A stretch of 64,000 nucleotides of DNA, from assembly GCF_947491715.1 (NCBI RefSeq), contig NZ_CANLKR010000022.1, positions 1 through 64,000 on the forward strand. The letters are read 5' to 3'. Under the pieces are notes generated by a model. It saw only the letters and a list, made by a program, of their open reading frames with translations, ran no database searches and had not been told where the DNA came from. Each line of letters starts with the position of its first letter. Within the stretch, counting starts at the first letter, position 1. A program made the position numbers and the translations under genes. Source of the stretch: an uncultured Shewanella sp. GTDB taxonomy: Bacteria > Pseudomonadota > Gammaproteobacteria > Enterobacterales > Shewanellaceae. Positions 1 through 12,092 of the stretch are shown one piece after another.

Positions 1-9
1 AAGTACATG

Positions 10-36
10 AAAAAGCCAGTCGGGGGTTCCAACTGG
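10..36 (-). terminator. Rho-independent terminator after fis
   Basis: On the minus strand an 8-9 bp stem (AAGCCAGT paired with ACTGGCTT) is followed directly by CTTTTT. It lies about 140 bases past the fis stop codon and would end the prmA-dusB-fis transcript. The rest of 1-175 shows no gene. Confidence 0.7.
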
Positions 37-175
37 CTTAATAAAAACCGTCAACCTATTTTAGGACTAGACACTTGCCTGTCACTTTACTTAACTTCTA
101 ATAACGTATTCGAAGTCGAGTGTGCCACAAGCTAACATTCACCATCACCTTTCACTCAATAAGAGCGATAAGGGT

Positions 176-1467
<1,292 letters not shown>

Positions 1468-1614
1468 TTATCGACACACCTTGCACATCAAAGGGGCGCT
1501 ATAGTACGTCTTTTTTGCGCCCTTGAAAAGGTCAATAAATGACCTGAGAGCAACTTTTTTTCTTGACTTTTGTTTAGTTAGAAATAAGTCGAAAATAAAT
1601 TGCCTGTACATGTG

Positions 1615-2496
1615 CTATTTACGTATGCCTGTCAAGCGGCTCCAGTCGTCTTTATAAGCAGGCTCGTCCATAATGAACCACTTTGAATAAAATTCAGACA
1701 ACTCAATCGCTTGTTCTCTTAATAGACCCGATAATGCTAATTGTCCACCGGGGGCCACTTTTTCAGCAATTAAGGGCGCAAGCTCTCTTAATGGGCCTGC
1801 TAATATGTTAGCCACTAAAATATCGGCGAGTAAATCGTCAGGCTGTTCATCGGGTAAATAAAGGGCGAGTTTATTTTCGACCTGATTTCGCTCGGCATTG
1901 GCTTTGGATGCTTCAATGGCTTGATAGTCGATATCGATACCACTGACATATTCGGCGCCAAGTTTTAATGCAGCAACGGCTAAAATACCAGAGCCGCAAC
2001 CAAAATCGATGACCTTTTTATTTGCAAAGTCTAAACCGTCTAACCACTCTAAACATAAGGCGGTCGTGGGGTGAGTACCAGTACCAAATGCCAGGCCCGG
2101 ATCAAGGATAACATTCACAGCGCTGGGATCGGGGATATCTCTCCAGCTCGGGCAGATCCAAAGACGCTCGCCAAAGCGAATAGGGTGGAAATTGTCCATC
2201 CATTCTCGCTCCCAGTCTTTATCTTCGACTTGCTCAATTTTATAGGATAAGCCTTCGCCTAAATAAGGCAGGGCTTTGAGTCTATCCACCACGGGGGATA
2301 AGTCATGGCAGGCTTCAAACAAGGCGACAATAACCGTATGGGCCCACAGTGGGGTCTCACCTAACGTTGGTTCATAAATAGGGGTGTCTTTACCGTCTTC
2401 AAAGGTAATGGAAAGTGAACCTTCTTCCATTAGCTGATCGCTGATGGCATCGGCATGGGTATTGTCGGTATCAAGTCTAAGCTGGATCCAAGGCAT
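1615..2496 (-). CDS. prmA: Ribosomal protein L11 methyltransferase
   Basis: SAM-dependent enzyme that methylates lysines and the N-terminus of ribosomal protein L11. It has 293 residues, the standard length. The N-terminal L11-recognition domain begins [10 protein letters not shown], and the class I methyltransferase motif DFGCGSG is at residues 164-170, preceded by [12 protein letters not shown]. It is the first gene of a prmA-dusB-fis block, 147 bases upstream of dusB. Identification is firm. Confidence 0.96.
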   Translation of the reverse strand: MPWIQLRLDTDNTHADAISDQLMEEGSLSITFEDGKDTPIYEPTLGETPLWAHTVIVALFEACHDLSPVVDRLKALPYLGEGLSYKIEQVEDKDWEREWMDNFHPIRFGERLWICPSWRDIPDPSAVNVILDPGLAFGTGTHPTTALCLEWLDGLDFANKKVIDFGCGSGILAVAALKLGAEYVSGIDIDYQAIEASKANAERNQVENKLALYLPDEQPDDLLADILVANILAGPLRELAPLIAEKVAPGGQLALSGLLREQAIELSEFYSKWFIMDEPAYKDDWSRLTGIRK

Positions 2497-2610
2497 ATGA
2501 GTCTCTGTCTCGATAAATAATCGCGCTATTGTAAACGATAGCGAAAGGACTTCAACAAAGGCTTTAGCATCGTTTTGCTAAGTGGAATAAAAAATGGGGT
2601 TAAGCACCAT

Positions 2611-2641
2611 AAAAAAACCGCATAAAATGCGGCTTTTTTAT
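2611..2641 (-). terminator. Terminator between rho and prmA
   Basis: A short stem (AACCGCAT with ATGCGGCT-type complement, loop AAA) is flanked by seven A on the left and six T on the right, so it can work in both directions. It lies 17 bases after the rho stop codon and most likely ends the rho transcript. Confidence 0.8.
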
Positions 2642-2657
2642 GGATATGTGTGATATT

Positions 2658-3923
2658 TTAGGTCTTTGCGCGTTTCATTGCGGTAAAGAACTCATCATTA
2701 GTTTTGGTCATCGCAAGCTTATCAATTAAAAACTCCATGGCGCTGACTTCGTCCATTGGATTAAGGATTTTGCGTAAAATCCACATTTTTTGAAGCTCTT
2801 CAGAGGTGGTGAGTTTCTCTTCACGACGTGTACCAGAGCGGTTAAAGTCAATGGCAGGGAAAACACGTTTTTCAGCGGCTTTACGAGACAAGTGAAGCTC
2901 TTGGTTACCCGTACCTTTAAACTCTTCGTAGATAACTTCATCCATTTTAGAGCCAGTATCAACCAAGGCGGTGGCAATAATAGTCAAACTGCCACCATGT
3001 TCAATGTTACGTGCCGCACCAAAGAAGCGTTTAGGACGGTGCAGTGCGTTAGCATCCACACCACCAGTTAATACTTTACCTGATGATGGGATGACAGTGT
3101 TATAAGCACGGGCTAGTCGGGTGATGGAATCAAGCAAAATGACCACATCTTTTTTATGCTCAACAAGGCGTTTGGCTTTTTCAATAACCATTTCAGCTAC
3201 TTGTACGTGACGGCTGGCAGGTTCATCAAAGGTAGAAGCAATCACTTCACCTTTAACCAAGCGTTTCATCTCGGTGACTTCCTCTGGACGCTCATCGATA
3301 AGCAATACCATCAATACCACATCAGGATTGTTATAACTGATGCTTTGGGCGATATTTTGCAGTAATAATGTTTTACCGGCTTTTGGCGGTGCAACAATCA
3401 AACCACGCTGACCTTTACCAATCGGTGAACATAAATCTAGAATACGGGCAGTAATATCTTCAGTTGAACCATTACCACGCTCCATGCGAATGCGCTCTTC
3501 GGCATGCAGTGGGGTTAGGTTTTCAAATAAAATTTTAGTGCGAGAGTTTTCAGGCTTGTCGAAGTTAACTTCTGAGACTTTAAGCAGGGCAAAATAACGT
3601 TCACCTTCTTTTGGTGGGCGAATTTTACCAAAGATACTGTCACCCGTACGCATATTGAAACGGCGTATTTGGCTTGGAGAGACATAAATGTCGTCAGGCC
3701 CCGCTAAGTATGAACCATCTGAACTGCGTAAGAAGCCAAAACCGTCTTGAAGGATCTCTAAAACGCCCCCTCCAAAGATATCTTCGCCGCTTTGTGCATG
3801 GGCTTTCAGAATTGAGAAAATAATGTCCTGTTTACGTGCACGGGCCATATTTTCTAACTTCATTTCTTGAGCTAGGGTAACTAAATCTGCAATCGGTTTA
3901 TTTTTTAATTCTGATAAATTCAT
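2658..3923 (-). CDS. rho: Transcription termination factor Rho
   Basis: Hexameric RNA-dependent ATPase that terminates transcription at Rho-dependent sites. It has 421 residues, typical for proteobacteria. In order it shows the N-terminal helical domain, the cold-shock-like RNA-binding domain with GFGFLRS near residue 62, the Walker A motif APPKAGKT at about 178-185, and the Q- and R-loop region ending in [13 protein letters not shown]. trxA lies upstream in the same direction across a 227-base leader, as in E. coli. Long rho leaders often carry autoregulation, but no specific element was recognised here. Confidence 0.98.
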   Translation of the reverse strand: MNLSELKNKPIADLVTLAQEMKLENMARARKQDIIFSILKAHAQSGEDIFGGGVLEILQDGFGFLRSSDGSYLAGPDDIYVSPSQIRRFNMRTGDSIFGKIRPPKEGERYFALLKVSEVNFDKPENSRTKILFENLTPLHAEERIRMERGNGSTEDITARILDLCSPIGKGQRGLIVAPPKAGKTLLLQNIAQSISYNNPDVVLMVLLIDERPEEVTEMKRLVKGEVIASTFDEPASRHVQVAEMVIEKAKRLVEHKKDVVILLDSITRLARAYNTVIPSSGKVLTGGVDANALHRPKRFFGAARNIEHGGSLTIIATALVDTGSKMDEVIYEEFKGTGNQELHLSRKAAEKRVFPAIDFNRSGTRREEKLTTSEELQKMWILRKILNPMDEVSAMEFLIDKLAMTKTNDEFFTAMKRAKT

Positions 3924-4150
3924 CTTAGATGGGTCTTGTTTGCGTGACGACGCTACTATGGATTAATCTGGTAAGGCAATAAATAGAATATCAATCGAAT
4001 AGCGAGAAGTGGGTTAGTTAAGAAAAGGTCTGGTCATTAAAGTAGCACTAACTTTAATGTACGTCTAGCGGTTTAAGCCCTTTCGGCACAATTTTTACGA
4101 AAAATGTGCCAAAGGGACGATTTATAGACTATTTAACTTATTGAACTCAG

Positions 4151-4477
4151 TTAAATTTGCGCGTCGATAAATTCTTTTAATTGAGTTTTCGATAACGCAC
4201 CGACTTTAGTCGCAACTAACTCGCCAGCTTTAAATAACAATAAAGTAGGGATGCCACGTACACCATATTTAGCGGGAGTGACCGAGTTTTGATCAACATT
4301 TAATTTAGTCACAGCCACTTTGCCTTCATATTCTTGTGCAATATCATCAAGAATAGGCGCAATCATTTTACAAGGACCACACCATTCAGCCCAAAAGTCG
4401 ACTAATACGGGCAAATCAGACTTAATCACATCAGCTTCAAAGCTGTCATCACTTAGGTGTACAATCTTGTCACTCAT
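4151..4477 (-). CDS. trxA: Thioredoxin 1
   Basis: Small cytosolic dithiol-disulfide oxidoreductase that reduces proteins such as ribonucleotide reductase and is re-reduced by thioredoxin reductase. It has 108 residues with the active-site motif WCGPCK (Cys33, Cys36) and the cis-proline segment RGIPTLLLF. It lies upstream of rho on the same strand and is divergent from rhlB, the conserved enterobacterial and Shewanella order. Confidence 0.97.
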   Translation of the reverse strand: MSDKIVHLSDDSFEADVIKSDLPVLVDFWAEWCGPCKMIAPILDDIAQEYEGKVAVTKLNVDQNSVTPAKYGVRGIPTLLLFKAGELVATKVGALSKTQLKEFIDAQI

Positions 4478-4863
4478 TCTTATTTCTCCGGTTTGGTTGC
4501 CATTGCTGGTTTGTTAATGGCTTAACCTGTATATTGGGCCATTAAAATGGCTTTTCAAGTTTAAACTTACGCATTAAATTAAGTTACACTACTGGAAATG
4601 AGAAAACGCCCTTAGACAAGCCAGTGATAGACAGGCTATAGTGTGCCTGCGCCAATCATGTTTATCTAGATGATACGTAAAAGTACGTTACGCGTTTTAA
4701 ACCAGCCCTCAAAGTGATGCACTTTGGAAAGTTTGGCGTTCAGTATATCACTGAACAGACTTTCTCTTAGGATTTCTTTGAGTGTGCACCTATTTTAGTG
4801 TGATAAGTATTCTATCTCAAACGATTGAGTTTCTTATTGCAACCTTACAGGTAAGCCTGCGCT
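4478..4863. promoter_or_regulatory. Divergent trxA / rhlB intergenic region
   Basis: This 386-base stretch without a gene must hold the promoters for trxA (minus) and rhlB (plus). Two small perfect hairpins lie on the rhlB side: CAAAGTG/CACTTTG at 4710-4726 and TTCAGT/ACTGAA at 4739-4755. Both fall in the probable rhlB 5' untranslated region and could affect its translation. No clear sigma-70 pair was seen, so promoter positions are not assigned. Confidence 0.45.
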
Positions 4864-6177
4864 ATGAGCGAAACACATTTATCAACACAAAAATTTGCCG
4901 ATTTAACACTACAAACTGAGGTTAAACAGGCGCTTATTAAGGCTGGCTTTGAGTATTGCACCCCAATTCAAGCCTTATCATTACCCATTTTATTACAGAA
5001 AAAAGATATCGCGGGTCAAGCCCAAACAGGAACCGGTAAAACGTTAGCTTTCTTAGTGGCGACTTTTAATCACTTATTAACCACACCTGTGCCGAGCGAT
5101 CGTCAAGTGAATCAGCCACGGGCCATCATTATGGCACCGACACGTGAATTGGCGATTCAAATTGCCAAAGATGCCACTATATTAGCCCAGTCGACCGGAC
5201 TTAAAGTGGGTATAGTCTATGGCGGAGAAGGTTATGATGCTCAGAGAAAAGTGCTGGATAAAGGCGTTGATATTCTGATTGGCACCACAGGACGTATCAT
5301 AGATTATGTGCGTCAAGGAGTCGTGAATGTCAGCAATATTCAAGCTGTGGTATTAGATGAAGCTGATCGCATGTTTGATCTCGGTTTTATTAAGGATATT
5401 CGTTTTTTATTCAGACGCATGCCTGATGCAAAATCTCGTTTAAATATGCTGTTTTCAGCCACATTGTCAATGAAAGTGCAAGAGCTGGCATACGATCATA
5501 TGAACGAGCCAGAAAAAGTGGAAATCGCTCCTAACGAGAAAACCTCCAAAAATATTAAAGAAGAAATTTTTTATCCTTCAATGGATGAAAAAATGGTGCT
5601 GTTATTATCCTTAATTGAAGAAGATTGGCCAGAAAAAGCCATTGTATTTTCAAATACGAAACATGGCTGTGAAAAAGTCTGGTCTTGGCTTGCCGGTGAC
5701 GGTCATCGTGTCGGCTTGTTAACTGGTGATGTCCCTCAAAAGAAACGTTTGCGTATTTTGGAGCAATTTACTCAAGGCAGTATCGATATTTTAGTGGCAA
5801 CGGATGTGGCAGCTCGAGGCTTGCATATTTCTGATGTGTCTCATGTGTATAATTATGATTTACCTGATGACTGCGAAGATTATGTGCATCGCATTGGTCG
5901 TACGGGACGAGCGGGCCAAAAAGGCGTTTCGGTGAGCTTTGCATGTGAAGAATATGCACTGAATCTACCGGCTATTGAGAGCTATATTACTCATTCTATT
6001 CCAGTGAGCTCTTATGATAGCAGTGCATTGCTGGATGATATTCCGGCGCCTGTTCGCATTCATCGAAAACCGAGTAGCCATTCGCGAAATCAGCGAGATC
6101 GCACGGGAAATAAGCCTCATGGTGCGCACAATAACAGTAATCGTTCTCGTCATGACAGGACGCGTAGGCATTCATAA
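4864..6177 (+). CDS. rhlB: ATP-dependent RNA helicase RhlB
   Basis: DEAD-box helicase that unwinds structured RNA for RNase E in the degradosome. It has 437 residues. Motifs in order: Q motif, AQTGTGKT at 53-60, PTRELA, DEAD at 165-168, [13 protein letters not shown] and [10 protein letters not shown]. The basic tail (about 395-437) is rich in Arg, His, Ser and Asn, as expected for RNA binding. Its stop overlaps the start of the phosphatase gene by one base (TAATG), implying translational coupling. The rhlB-gppA order is conserved. Confidence 0.96.
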   Translation: MSETHLSTQKFADLTLQTEVKQALIKAGFEYCTPIQALSLPILLQKKDIAGQAQTGTGKTLAFLVATFNHLLTTPVPSDRQVNQPRAIIMAPTRELAIQIAKDATILAQSTGLKVGIVYGGEGYDAQRKVLDKGVDILIGTTGRIIDYVRQGVVNVSNIQAVVLDEADRMFDLGFIKDIRFLFRRMPDAKSRLNMLFSATLSMKVQELAYDHMNEPEKVEIAPNEKTSKNIKEEIFYPSMDEKMVLLLSLIEEDWPEKAIVFSNTKHGCEKVWSWLAGDGHRVGLLTGDVPQKKRLRILEQFTQGSIDILVATDVAARGLHISDVSHVYNYDLPDDCEDYVHRIGRTGRAGQKGVSVSFACEEYALNLPAIESYITHSIPVSSYDSSALLDDIPAPVRIHRKPSSHSRNQRDRTGNKPHGAHNNSNRSRHDRTRRHS

Positions 6178-7106
6178 TGGCAAAGTCTTCCTATGCAGCC
6201 ATTACCTTGGGATCTAACAGTTTTAATATGTTAGTTGCGCAAACGTTCAAGGGTAAGCCTGCGATTATTGCCAAGTTTAAACGCAAAGTCAGGCTTGCTG
6301 AAGGAATGGATGCCCAGGACAAGTTAAGTGATGAAGCCATGGTGCGAGGCATAGATTGTCTGGCGATGTTCGCACAAGAAATTGAAAAAGCAGGGGTTGC
6401 TCCAGAGCATGTGGCGGTGATCGCCACTGCCACACTAAGAAGGATCAGTAACGTCGAGGCTTTTCGCACTCAAGCCTTGTCGGTATTACCTTACCCTATT
6501 GATATTATCTCTGGTGAAGAAGAAGCCGAGCTGATTTATCAAGGCATGGTGGCGACAACAGCACAAGTAAAGCGAGATGATGAGCGGCGCTTAGTGATTG
6601 ACATTGGTGGCGCCAGCACCGAGTTTATTATTGGTGAAAGTCATCATGTGTTACACAAAACCAGTTTACCCATTGGTTGTGTCACCTTTAATCAGCAGTT
6701 TTTTGCTCAAAAAAGGGTTAATGAGGCTGATTTTGCAGCGGTAAAACAGCATGTTGGATCAGTGCTTAACCCAGCCTGCCAGTCTTTATTAGCACTGGGT
6801 TGGCAATCGACCTTAGGGGCCTCAGGTAGCGTGCAAGCGGTAATGGAAGTCCTTGAAAAAAGAGCACAGCCGCAAGTGATCACTTTGAGTGTACTCAAGC
6901 AGCTACAGCAAGAAATCATTGAGCTTGAAGATAGCAATGTGATGGCTATATTCGGACTAAAAGAAGAGCGTGCGCCGACATTTATCTCTGGGGTAGCCAT
7001 TTTGCTGGCCTTGTTTGAACTGTTAAATATTGAACAATTGACATTATCGGGCGGGGCATTAAGGGAAGGGGTATTAGAACGTTTAGCCAGTAAAGTGGCC
7101 TCTTAA
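6177..7106 (+). CDS. gppA: Ppx/GppA family phosphatase, short form
   Basis: Member of the exopolyphosphatase / guanosine pentaphosphate phosphatase family, which hydrolyses polyphosphate or pppGpp. It has 309 residues with the family motifs ITLGSNSFNMLVA at the start, ATATLR, the loop ISGEEEAELIYQG, and VIDIGGASTEF. At 309 residues it has only the two ASKHA-fold domains and lacks the C-terminal HD-like half of the roughly 494-residue E. coli GppA. The name rests on the rhlB-gppA neighbourhood; substrate choice between polyP and pppGpp cannot be read from sequence. Translationally coupled to rhlB. Confidence 0.85.
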   Translation: MAKSSYAAITLGSNSFNMLVAQTFKGKPAIIAKFKRKVRLAEGMDAQDKLSDEAMVRGIDCLAMFAQEIEKAGVAPEHVAVIATATLRRISNVEAFRTQALSVLPYPIDIISGEEEAELIYQGMVATTAQVKRDDERRLVIDIGGASTEFIIGESHHVLHKTSLPIGCVTFNQQFFAQKRVNEADFAAVKQHVGSVLNPACQSLLALGWQSTLGASGSVQAVMEVLEKRAQPQVITLSVLKQLQQEIIELEDSNVMAIFGLKEERAPTFISGVAILLALFELLNIEQLTLSGGALREGVLERLASKVAS

Positions 7107-7116
7107 AGTACGGCTA

Positions 7117-7142
7117 ATGGAGACCTCTTTTGCTCGAGGTCT
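7117..7142. terminator. Convergent hairpin between gppA and thioredoxin-like gene
   Basis: Stem AGACCTC / GAGGTCT with an 8-base loop lies 10 bases after the gppA stop and just beyond the stop of the converging gene. The T tract on the plus side is weak (TTATATT). It probably serves as a shared terminator. Confidence 0.5.
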
Positions 7143-7156
7143 TATATTGTTGGTCG

Positions 7157-7573
7157 TTACGTCGGTAGTATTTTCACTAAATCTTTTTCTAAGCTCAGGG
7201 TTGGGGATTCAATAATACGGCCCAGCTCTATATTCCCTTGTTTAATGATAAAAGTGGGGATACGCTCAAAATCGTAGTCTCGGCTGAGGTTTTCGGGATC
7301 CTGTTTATCACGGTCAACACCCAGATAAACCACCTCAATAGCGGGATGTGCGAGTGCTTCAATGATCTTTATGAAGTGAGCAATTTCTCGGTGACAATCA
7401 GGGCACCAAGTGCCAACAATCACCACAATTTCTAAAGATGATGGGTCTTCAAGTAAAGGCAGTAAAGTGCTTTTATCAACTTGATATTCTTTATAAAAGG
7501 GATTGAAGTCAGCGAGTGTCTTTAACGTATCGGCAGATAAGTATCCAGTTAATATCATCAGGTCATTTCTCAT
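7157..7573 (-). CDS. Thioredoxin-family protein
   Basis: Predicted soluble thioredoxin-fold protein of about 138 residues. The active-site motif is GTWCPDCHRE, a WCPDC variant, followed by RIPTFIIKQGN, which supplies the cis-proline. No signal peptide is seen, so it is probably cytosolic. Longer reading from 7663 would overlap hemB and the hemB terminator, so the start is placed at the ATG ending at 7573; another ATG at 7558 is possible, and neither has a strong ribosome-binding site. It follows hemB on the same strand and converges with gppA. Partner and substrate are unknown. Confidence 0.75.
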   Translation of the reverse strand: MRNDLMILTGYLSADTLKTLADFNPFYKEYQVDKSTLLPLLEDPSSLEIVVIVGTWCPDCHREIAHFIKIIEALAHPAIEVVYLGVDRDKQDPENLSRDYDFERIPTFIIKQGNIELGRIIESPTLSLEKDLVKILPT

Positions 7574-7606
7574 GAAAAAGGCGATTTCTGTTGCAGCAGA
7601 AATCGC
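7574..7606 (-). terminator. hemB terminator abutting the next start codon
   Basis: On the minus strand a perfect 10 bp stem (GCGATTTCTG / CAGAAATCGC, 6-base loop) is followed by CTTTTTC and then immediately by the ATG of the thioredoxin-like gene. It is a standard intrinsic terminator after hemB, unusually close to the following start. Confidence 0.75.
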
Positions 7607-7619
7607 GACAAAGGAGGCG

Positions 7620-8636
<1,017 letters not shown>

Positions 8637-8658
8637 TCACTCCAAATGTAACGAAGAT

Positions 8659-10536
8659 TCAATTAAGCACGGGAGCCGCACAGTACAGTTGTACTTGATT
8701 GCGCCCTTCATTTTTAGCGTGATATAAGGCTTTATCGGCTTGATCCAATAAAGCACTTCTATCGACATTTTTTTCAATTACTTGGCTGCTAACACCTATG
8801 CTGATGGTTAGCTTTATTAATCGGTTATCCCAAAAAATATTCAATTGACTGACACTTCTGCGAAGCTGCTCTGCAACTGTGATGGCGCCCTCTTTATCCG
8901 TGTTGGGTAGAATAATAGCAAATTCTTCACCACCAAAACGTGATACAAGATCCATTGGTCGTTTTAAATTCACTGTGAGGGTATTGGCGATAAGCCTCAG
9001 GGCATGATCCCCTGCTAAGTGTCCAAAGCTGTCATTAATGGATTTAAAGTGATCGATATCCAACATCAGAATGGATAAAGGACTTTGCTGTCGACGACTC
9101 ATTTTGATTTCTGCCAATAAACGTTTGTCGAAGGCATTACGATTTTTCACGCCGGTTAAGCTGTCTATTGTGGTTTGCTCGGTGAGTTTAGCATTGGCTT
9201 GATTCAGCTCTCTAAGGGCTATCTCAAGTTCAAGGGTGCGCTCTTGTACCATCAACTCAAGCTTTTCATTATGTTTTTCTTCTGCTTGTAATGCTTGCTC
9301 TTTATTTTGTCGAATAAGCTCTGCTTGTTCTAATGCTTTTTGTTGAATATTCAGTTTTTCTTGGCGTTCGTCGTTATAGCGGATCGCCAACACGGCAGCC
9401 ATAAAAATAATTTCAAAACTCAAGCCTAACATAAAGGGGATCTGAGGTTGAAAAGGTAAATTGAGCAGATCTAAATACATTAATCCTGAAACAATGCTGC
9501 CAATTAAAACGGTAGACCAACCGAGCGTATACAGTTTTGCCAGTTTATGACCTTTAAGCCCTTGAATAATGGCCATGAACATGAGTAAAGAGCTGTTGGC
9601 CAGTAAGGAGATAATATTAATCACAATGGCTAAATCATAGGAGAGAAAAGGGCTGACTAGCAATAACATAACGGCATAGCAAATACCGTAGCGGCACAGC
9701 TTGAGCATGGATGGACTTTGGTGTTTTAGCTGTAGGATTTTTTCAGTAAAAAGCAAACCAAATATCATGGACAAAGGCAATAATACCGGTACCATAAATT
9801 GTTGTAAAATAGGCCATTGAGGCCAAATAAATCGAAAAGCAATACCATATAAAGTGGCAACAAATAAGGTAATTGAAAAGACATAGCCAGCATAATAGCT
9901 ATAACTGAAAGAGCCAGAGGTAATTGCAATAAATAGGCTAAAAAGGCCAATTGAAGCCAAGGCACCTAATTGAAACCCATGTAATAAGGAGAGGTGATCA
10001 GAGTATTCGGTAAAATCGTCAACAGACCATAAGGTAAGTGGAATACTGGCATGGCCTTTGGTATCAATTTCTAAGAAAAAATGATGGTTCTCATCAGGTA
10101 GCATATTAAAAGAGTAGACGAAGTTATTGTTGATAATAGGCCTTTGTGTAAAGGGGAGCCTGTCCCCCATGGTTAATCGAGTAACTAACTTATCTTGATT
10201 AAAATGATATAAATTTACTTTATCTAAATGGGGGTTATCTAAGGATAAAATGCGATGTAAGTTAGCTTTTCCTTTACTATAAAGGTTGAATTTTATCCAG
10301 AGTTTTTGGCTATCAATATTCTTAATCATGTGAGCAGGTAAGGCTTGCCAAACATGCTCAGGTTGATTTTTGATGTGGCTGATGCTGCTCGTGGTTTTAA
10401 TCGTGTAACTTAACCAAGCGGAAAGTGTGATTGGGCCTGTTGTTTGTTGATCAATACTGATCACTGTATTGGCTTGTGCAACCTTAAATGATGTAAAAAA
10501 AAATACCGCAAACAACAGGAAAAAGCGATGCTTCAT
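8659..10536 (-). CDS. Diguanylate cyclase with 7TMR-DISM sensor
   Basis: Predicted inner-membrane sensor making cyclic di-GMP. It has 625 residues: signal peptide (about 1-22), a periplasmic 7TMR-DISM extracellular-type domain (about 30-180), a block of seven hydrophobic helices (about 190-400), a coiled coil rich in Glu and Gln (about 400-455), and a GGDEF domain with RFGGEEFAIILPN near residue 533. The intact GGEEF signature predicts an active cyclase. No EAL domain is present. Its start overlaps the tatD stop by four bases (ATGA), so it is coupled to tatD. The ligand is unknown. Confidence 0.92.
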   Translation of the reverse strand: MKHRFFLLFAVFFFTSFKVAQANTVISIDQQTTGPITLSAWLSYTIKTTSSISHIKNQPEHVWQALPAHMIKNIDSQKLWIKFNLYSKGKANLHRILSLDNPHLDKVNLYHFNQDKLVTRLTMGDRLPFTQRPIINNNFVYSFNMLPDENHHFFLEIDTKGHASIPLTLWSVDDFTEYSDHLSLLHGFQLGALASIGLFSLFIAITSGSFSYSYYAGYVFSITLFVATLYGIAFRFIWPQWPILQQFMVPVLLPLSMIFGLLFTEKILQLKHQSPSMLKLCRYGICYAVMLLLVSPFLSYDLAIVINIISLLANSSLLMFMAIIQGLKGHKLAKLYTLGWSTVLIGSIVSGLMYLDLLNLPFQPQIPFMLGLSFEIIFMAAVLAIRYNDERQEKLNIQQKALEQAELIRQNKEQALQAEEKHNEKLELMVQERTLELEIALRELNQANAKLTEQTTIDSLTGVKNRNAFDKRLLAEIKMSRRQQSPLSILMLDIDHFKSINDSFGHLAGDHALRLIANTLTVNLKRPMDLVSRFGGEEFAIILPNTDKEGAITVAEQLRRSVSQLNIFWDNRLIKLTISIGVSSQVIEKNVDRSALLDQADKALYHAKNEGRNQVQLYCAAPVLN

Positions 10537-11333
10537 ACTTGCGGATCCAAATTAAAAAAGCGTCGGCTGTTTTGATAAACATGATGCGCAAACTCAGTGC
10601 TATCTTGTCCTCTTAGTGTCGCAACATACTGAGCAATATGCGGTAAATATTCAGGTTTATTCTTACTGGATTTAGGTTTAGGTCTTAAGGTACGAGGCAA
10701 TAAATAGGGACTGTCTGTTTCAATAAGAATACGGTCATTGGGAATATCTACTACGAGTTCGGCAAGCTCTTTACCGCGTCTTTCATCACACACCCAGCCA
10801 GTGATCCCAAGGTGTAAATCCAATTTAAGATAAGCGTCTAGACTTTGTCTGTTACCTGTAAAGCAATGTAATAGTGCTCCACAGAGATCTGCGCGATAGG
10901 CTTTTAATATGGCTAAAAAATCTTCATGGGCATCACGTTCATGCATGAGCACTGGAAGCTTGAGGTTGGCTGCTATTGCCAGTTGGGCCTCAAAAGCCTG
11001 ACGCTGTTTATTCCGCGGCGAAAAGTCTCGATTGTAATCTAAGCCGCATTCACCTATTGCAACCACATGCTCGTGAGTACTGAGTCGTTTAAGTTGTTCA
11101 TGACTGCTTGCTTGCCATTGTGACGCCTGATGAGGGTGTACACCCGCTGTGCAATAGAGTTTTTTCGGGTAGTCTTGGCAAAGAGCAATGGCTTGCTCAC
11201 TTTCAGCTAAATCACTGCCAATGACAATCAGGGGGGAAACATGCTGTTCAATCGCTGCTTGAATAATTTGTTGGCTGTCTTTTTCTAAACTGCTGCCAAC
11301 TAAGTTGACAGCGACATCTATGTATTTTGGCAT
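10533..11333 (-). CDS. tatD: TatD-family metal-dependent DNase
   Basis: Cytoplasmic magnesium-dependent nuclease of the TatD/YcfH amidohydrolase-like family, linked with DNA repair and apoptosis-like DNA degradation. It has 266 residues. Visible metal-site segments are DVAVNL at the N-terminus, GECGLDYNRDFS, HERDAHEDF, HCFTG and ETDSPYLLPR. The N-terminus has the TatD-type D.AVNL form rather than the HxH form of YcfH. It overlaps the preceding gene by one base (TAATG) and the following cyclase by four, so the three genes are coupled. It is not needed for Tat export despite its name. Confidence 0.9.
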   Translation of the reverse strand: MPKYIDVAVNLVGSSLEKDSQQIIQAAIEQHVSPLIVIGSDLAESEQAIALCQDYPKKLYCTAGVHPHQASQWQASSHEQLKRLSTHEHVVAIGECGLDYNRDFSPRNKQRQAFEAQLAIAANLKLPVLMHERDAHEDFLAILKAYRADLCGALLHCFTGNRQSLDAYLKLDLHLGITGWVCDERRGKELAELVVDIPNDRILIETDSPYLLPRTLRPKPKSSKNKPEYLPHIAQYVATLRGQDSTEFAHHVYQNSRRFFNLDPQV

Positions 11334-11803
11334 TAGTAAAGGCGTTTCACTCGAATGGTTGTGTTTTGATTGTCGCGCCCAAGAATGAATGAGCCGAGTG
11401 CACCAGTTTTAATGAATAGGGTTTCATCCACTTTCACTTTAAAATAGCGCGAATCAGTTTGCTTCCATACCTGACCGTTATCAAAAGTAATTTTTAAGGC
11501 GCCATAGGGGTTTTTGTCCACCTGTGTCACTTGGGCATAAATTTTCTCTATTTGTTCCTCTTTGGGTTTTTCTTTCAGACCAAAGCTATCTTCAACCGTG
11601 ATGATTTGAGGTGTAGCGTCTTTTGCAGAAAGGTGAGCAGAGGTAACATTTTTCCCGTCTTTGACGGCACTGGCAAGCTTATCAAAGCAAATGAGACGAT
11701 CCAGCTTATCGGGCACACTTGAACACTGTAAAAGGGCATGTTCCACATCGGCGAAGACGCTATTGCTGAGTAATAAGCTTGTTAATAGTAGTGTAATACG
11801 CAT
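11333..11803 (-). CDS. Exported hypothetical protein
   Basis: A 156-residue protein of unknown function. A signal peptide is visible (MRITLLLTSLLLSNSVFADV, cleavage near 18). The mature N-terminus has a Cys pair in the pattern QCSSVPDKLDRLICFDKLA, probably a disulfide, a layout shared with some small exported proteins of type VI secretion loci, but no such locus is here. The C-terminal half looks like a small beta-barrel (QVWKQTDSRYFKVKVDE). It is coupled to tatD by a one-base overlap and separated from tatC by 289 bases. Confidence 0.8.
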   Translation of the reverse strand: MRITLLLTSLLLSNSVFADVEHALLQCSSVPDKLDRLICFDKLASAVKDGKNVTSAHLSAKDATPQIITVEDSFGLKEKPKEEQIEKIYAQVTQVDKNPYGALKITFDNGQVWKQTDSRYFKVKVDETLFIKTGALGSFILGRDNQNTTIRVKRLY

Positions 11804-12040
11804 GAGTAAGGGCCTTTTATCTTATTATTATATATTAAGATTACCTGATTTTTTCTTGTTCATTATTTGTAGATGAACAGAAATAAAAATGTAATTTATC
11901 CTGTCAGAATATCATCTGATACTGTAATTGCAATTCTCTTATACTAAAGTGATTAAACCATTGAGCTAAGGCCGTTAATTTAGGCGAATATATTTCCCTT
12001 ATTAAAGTTGGCTCAACAGGAATATACGGTGGTTTTTGAT

Positions 12041-12071
12041 CCCGATCGCATTAGGGAAGCTAGCGATCGGG
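12041..12071. other. Perfect 9 bp hairpin downstream of tatC
   Basis: CCCGATCGC at 12041-12049 pairs with GCGATCGGG at 12063-12071. It lies about 20 bases past the tatC stop, but no T tract follows on either strand, so it is more likely an mRNA 3'-end stabiliser or pause hairpin than a canonical terminator. The remaining 11804-12040 shows no gene. Confidence 0.5.
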
Positions 12072-12092
12072 TGTGGGAAAGAGTAAGGTCGC

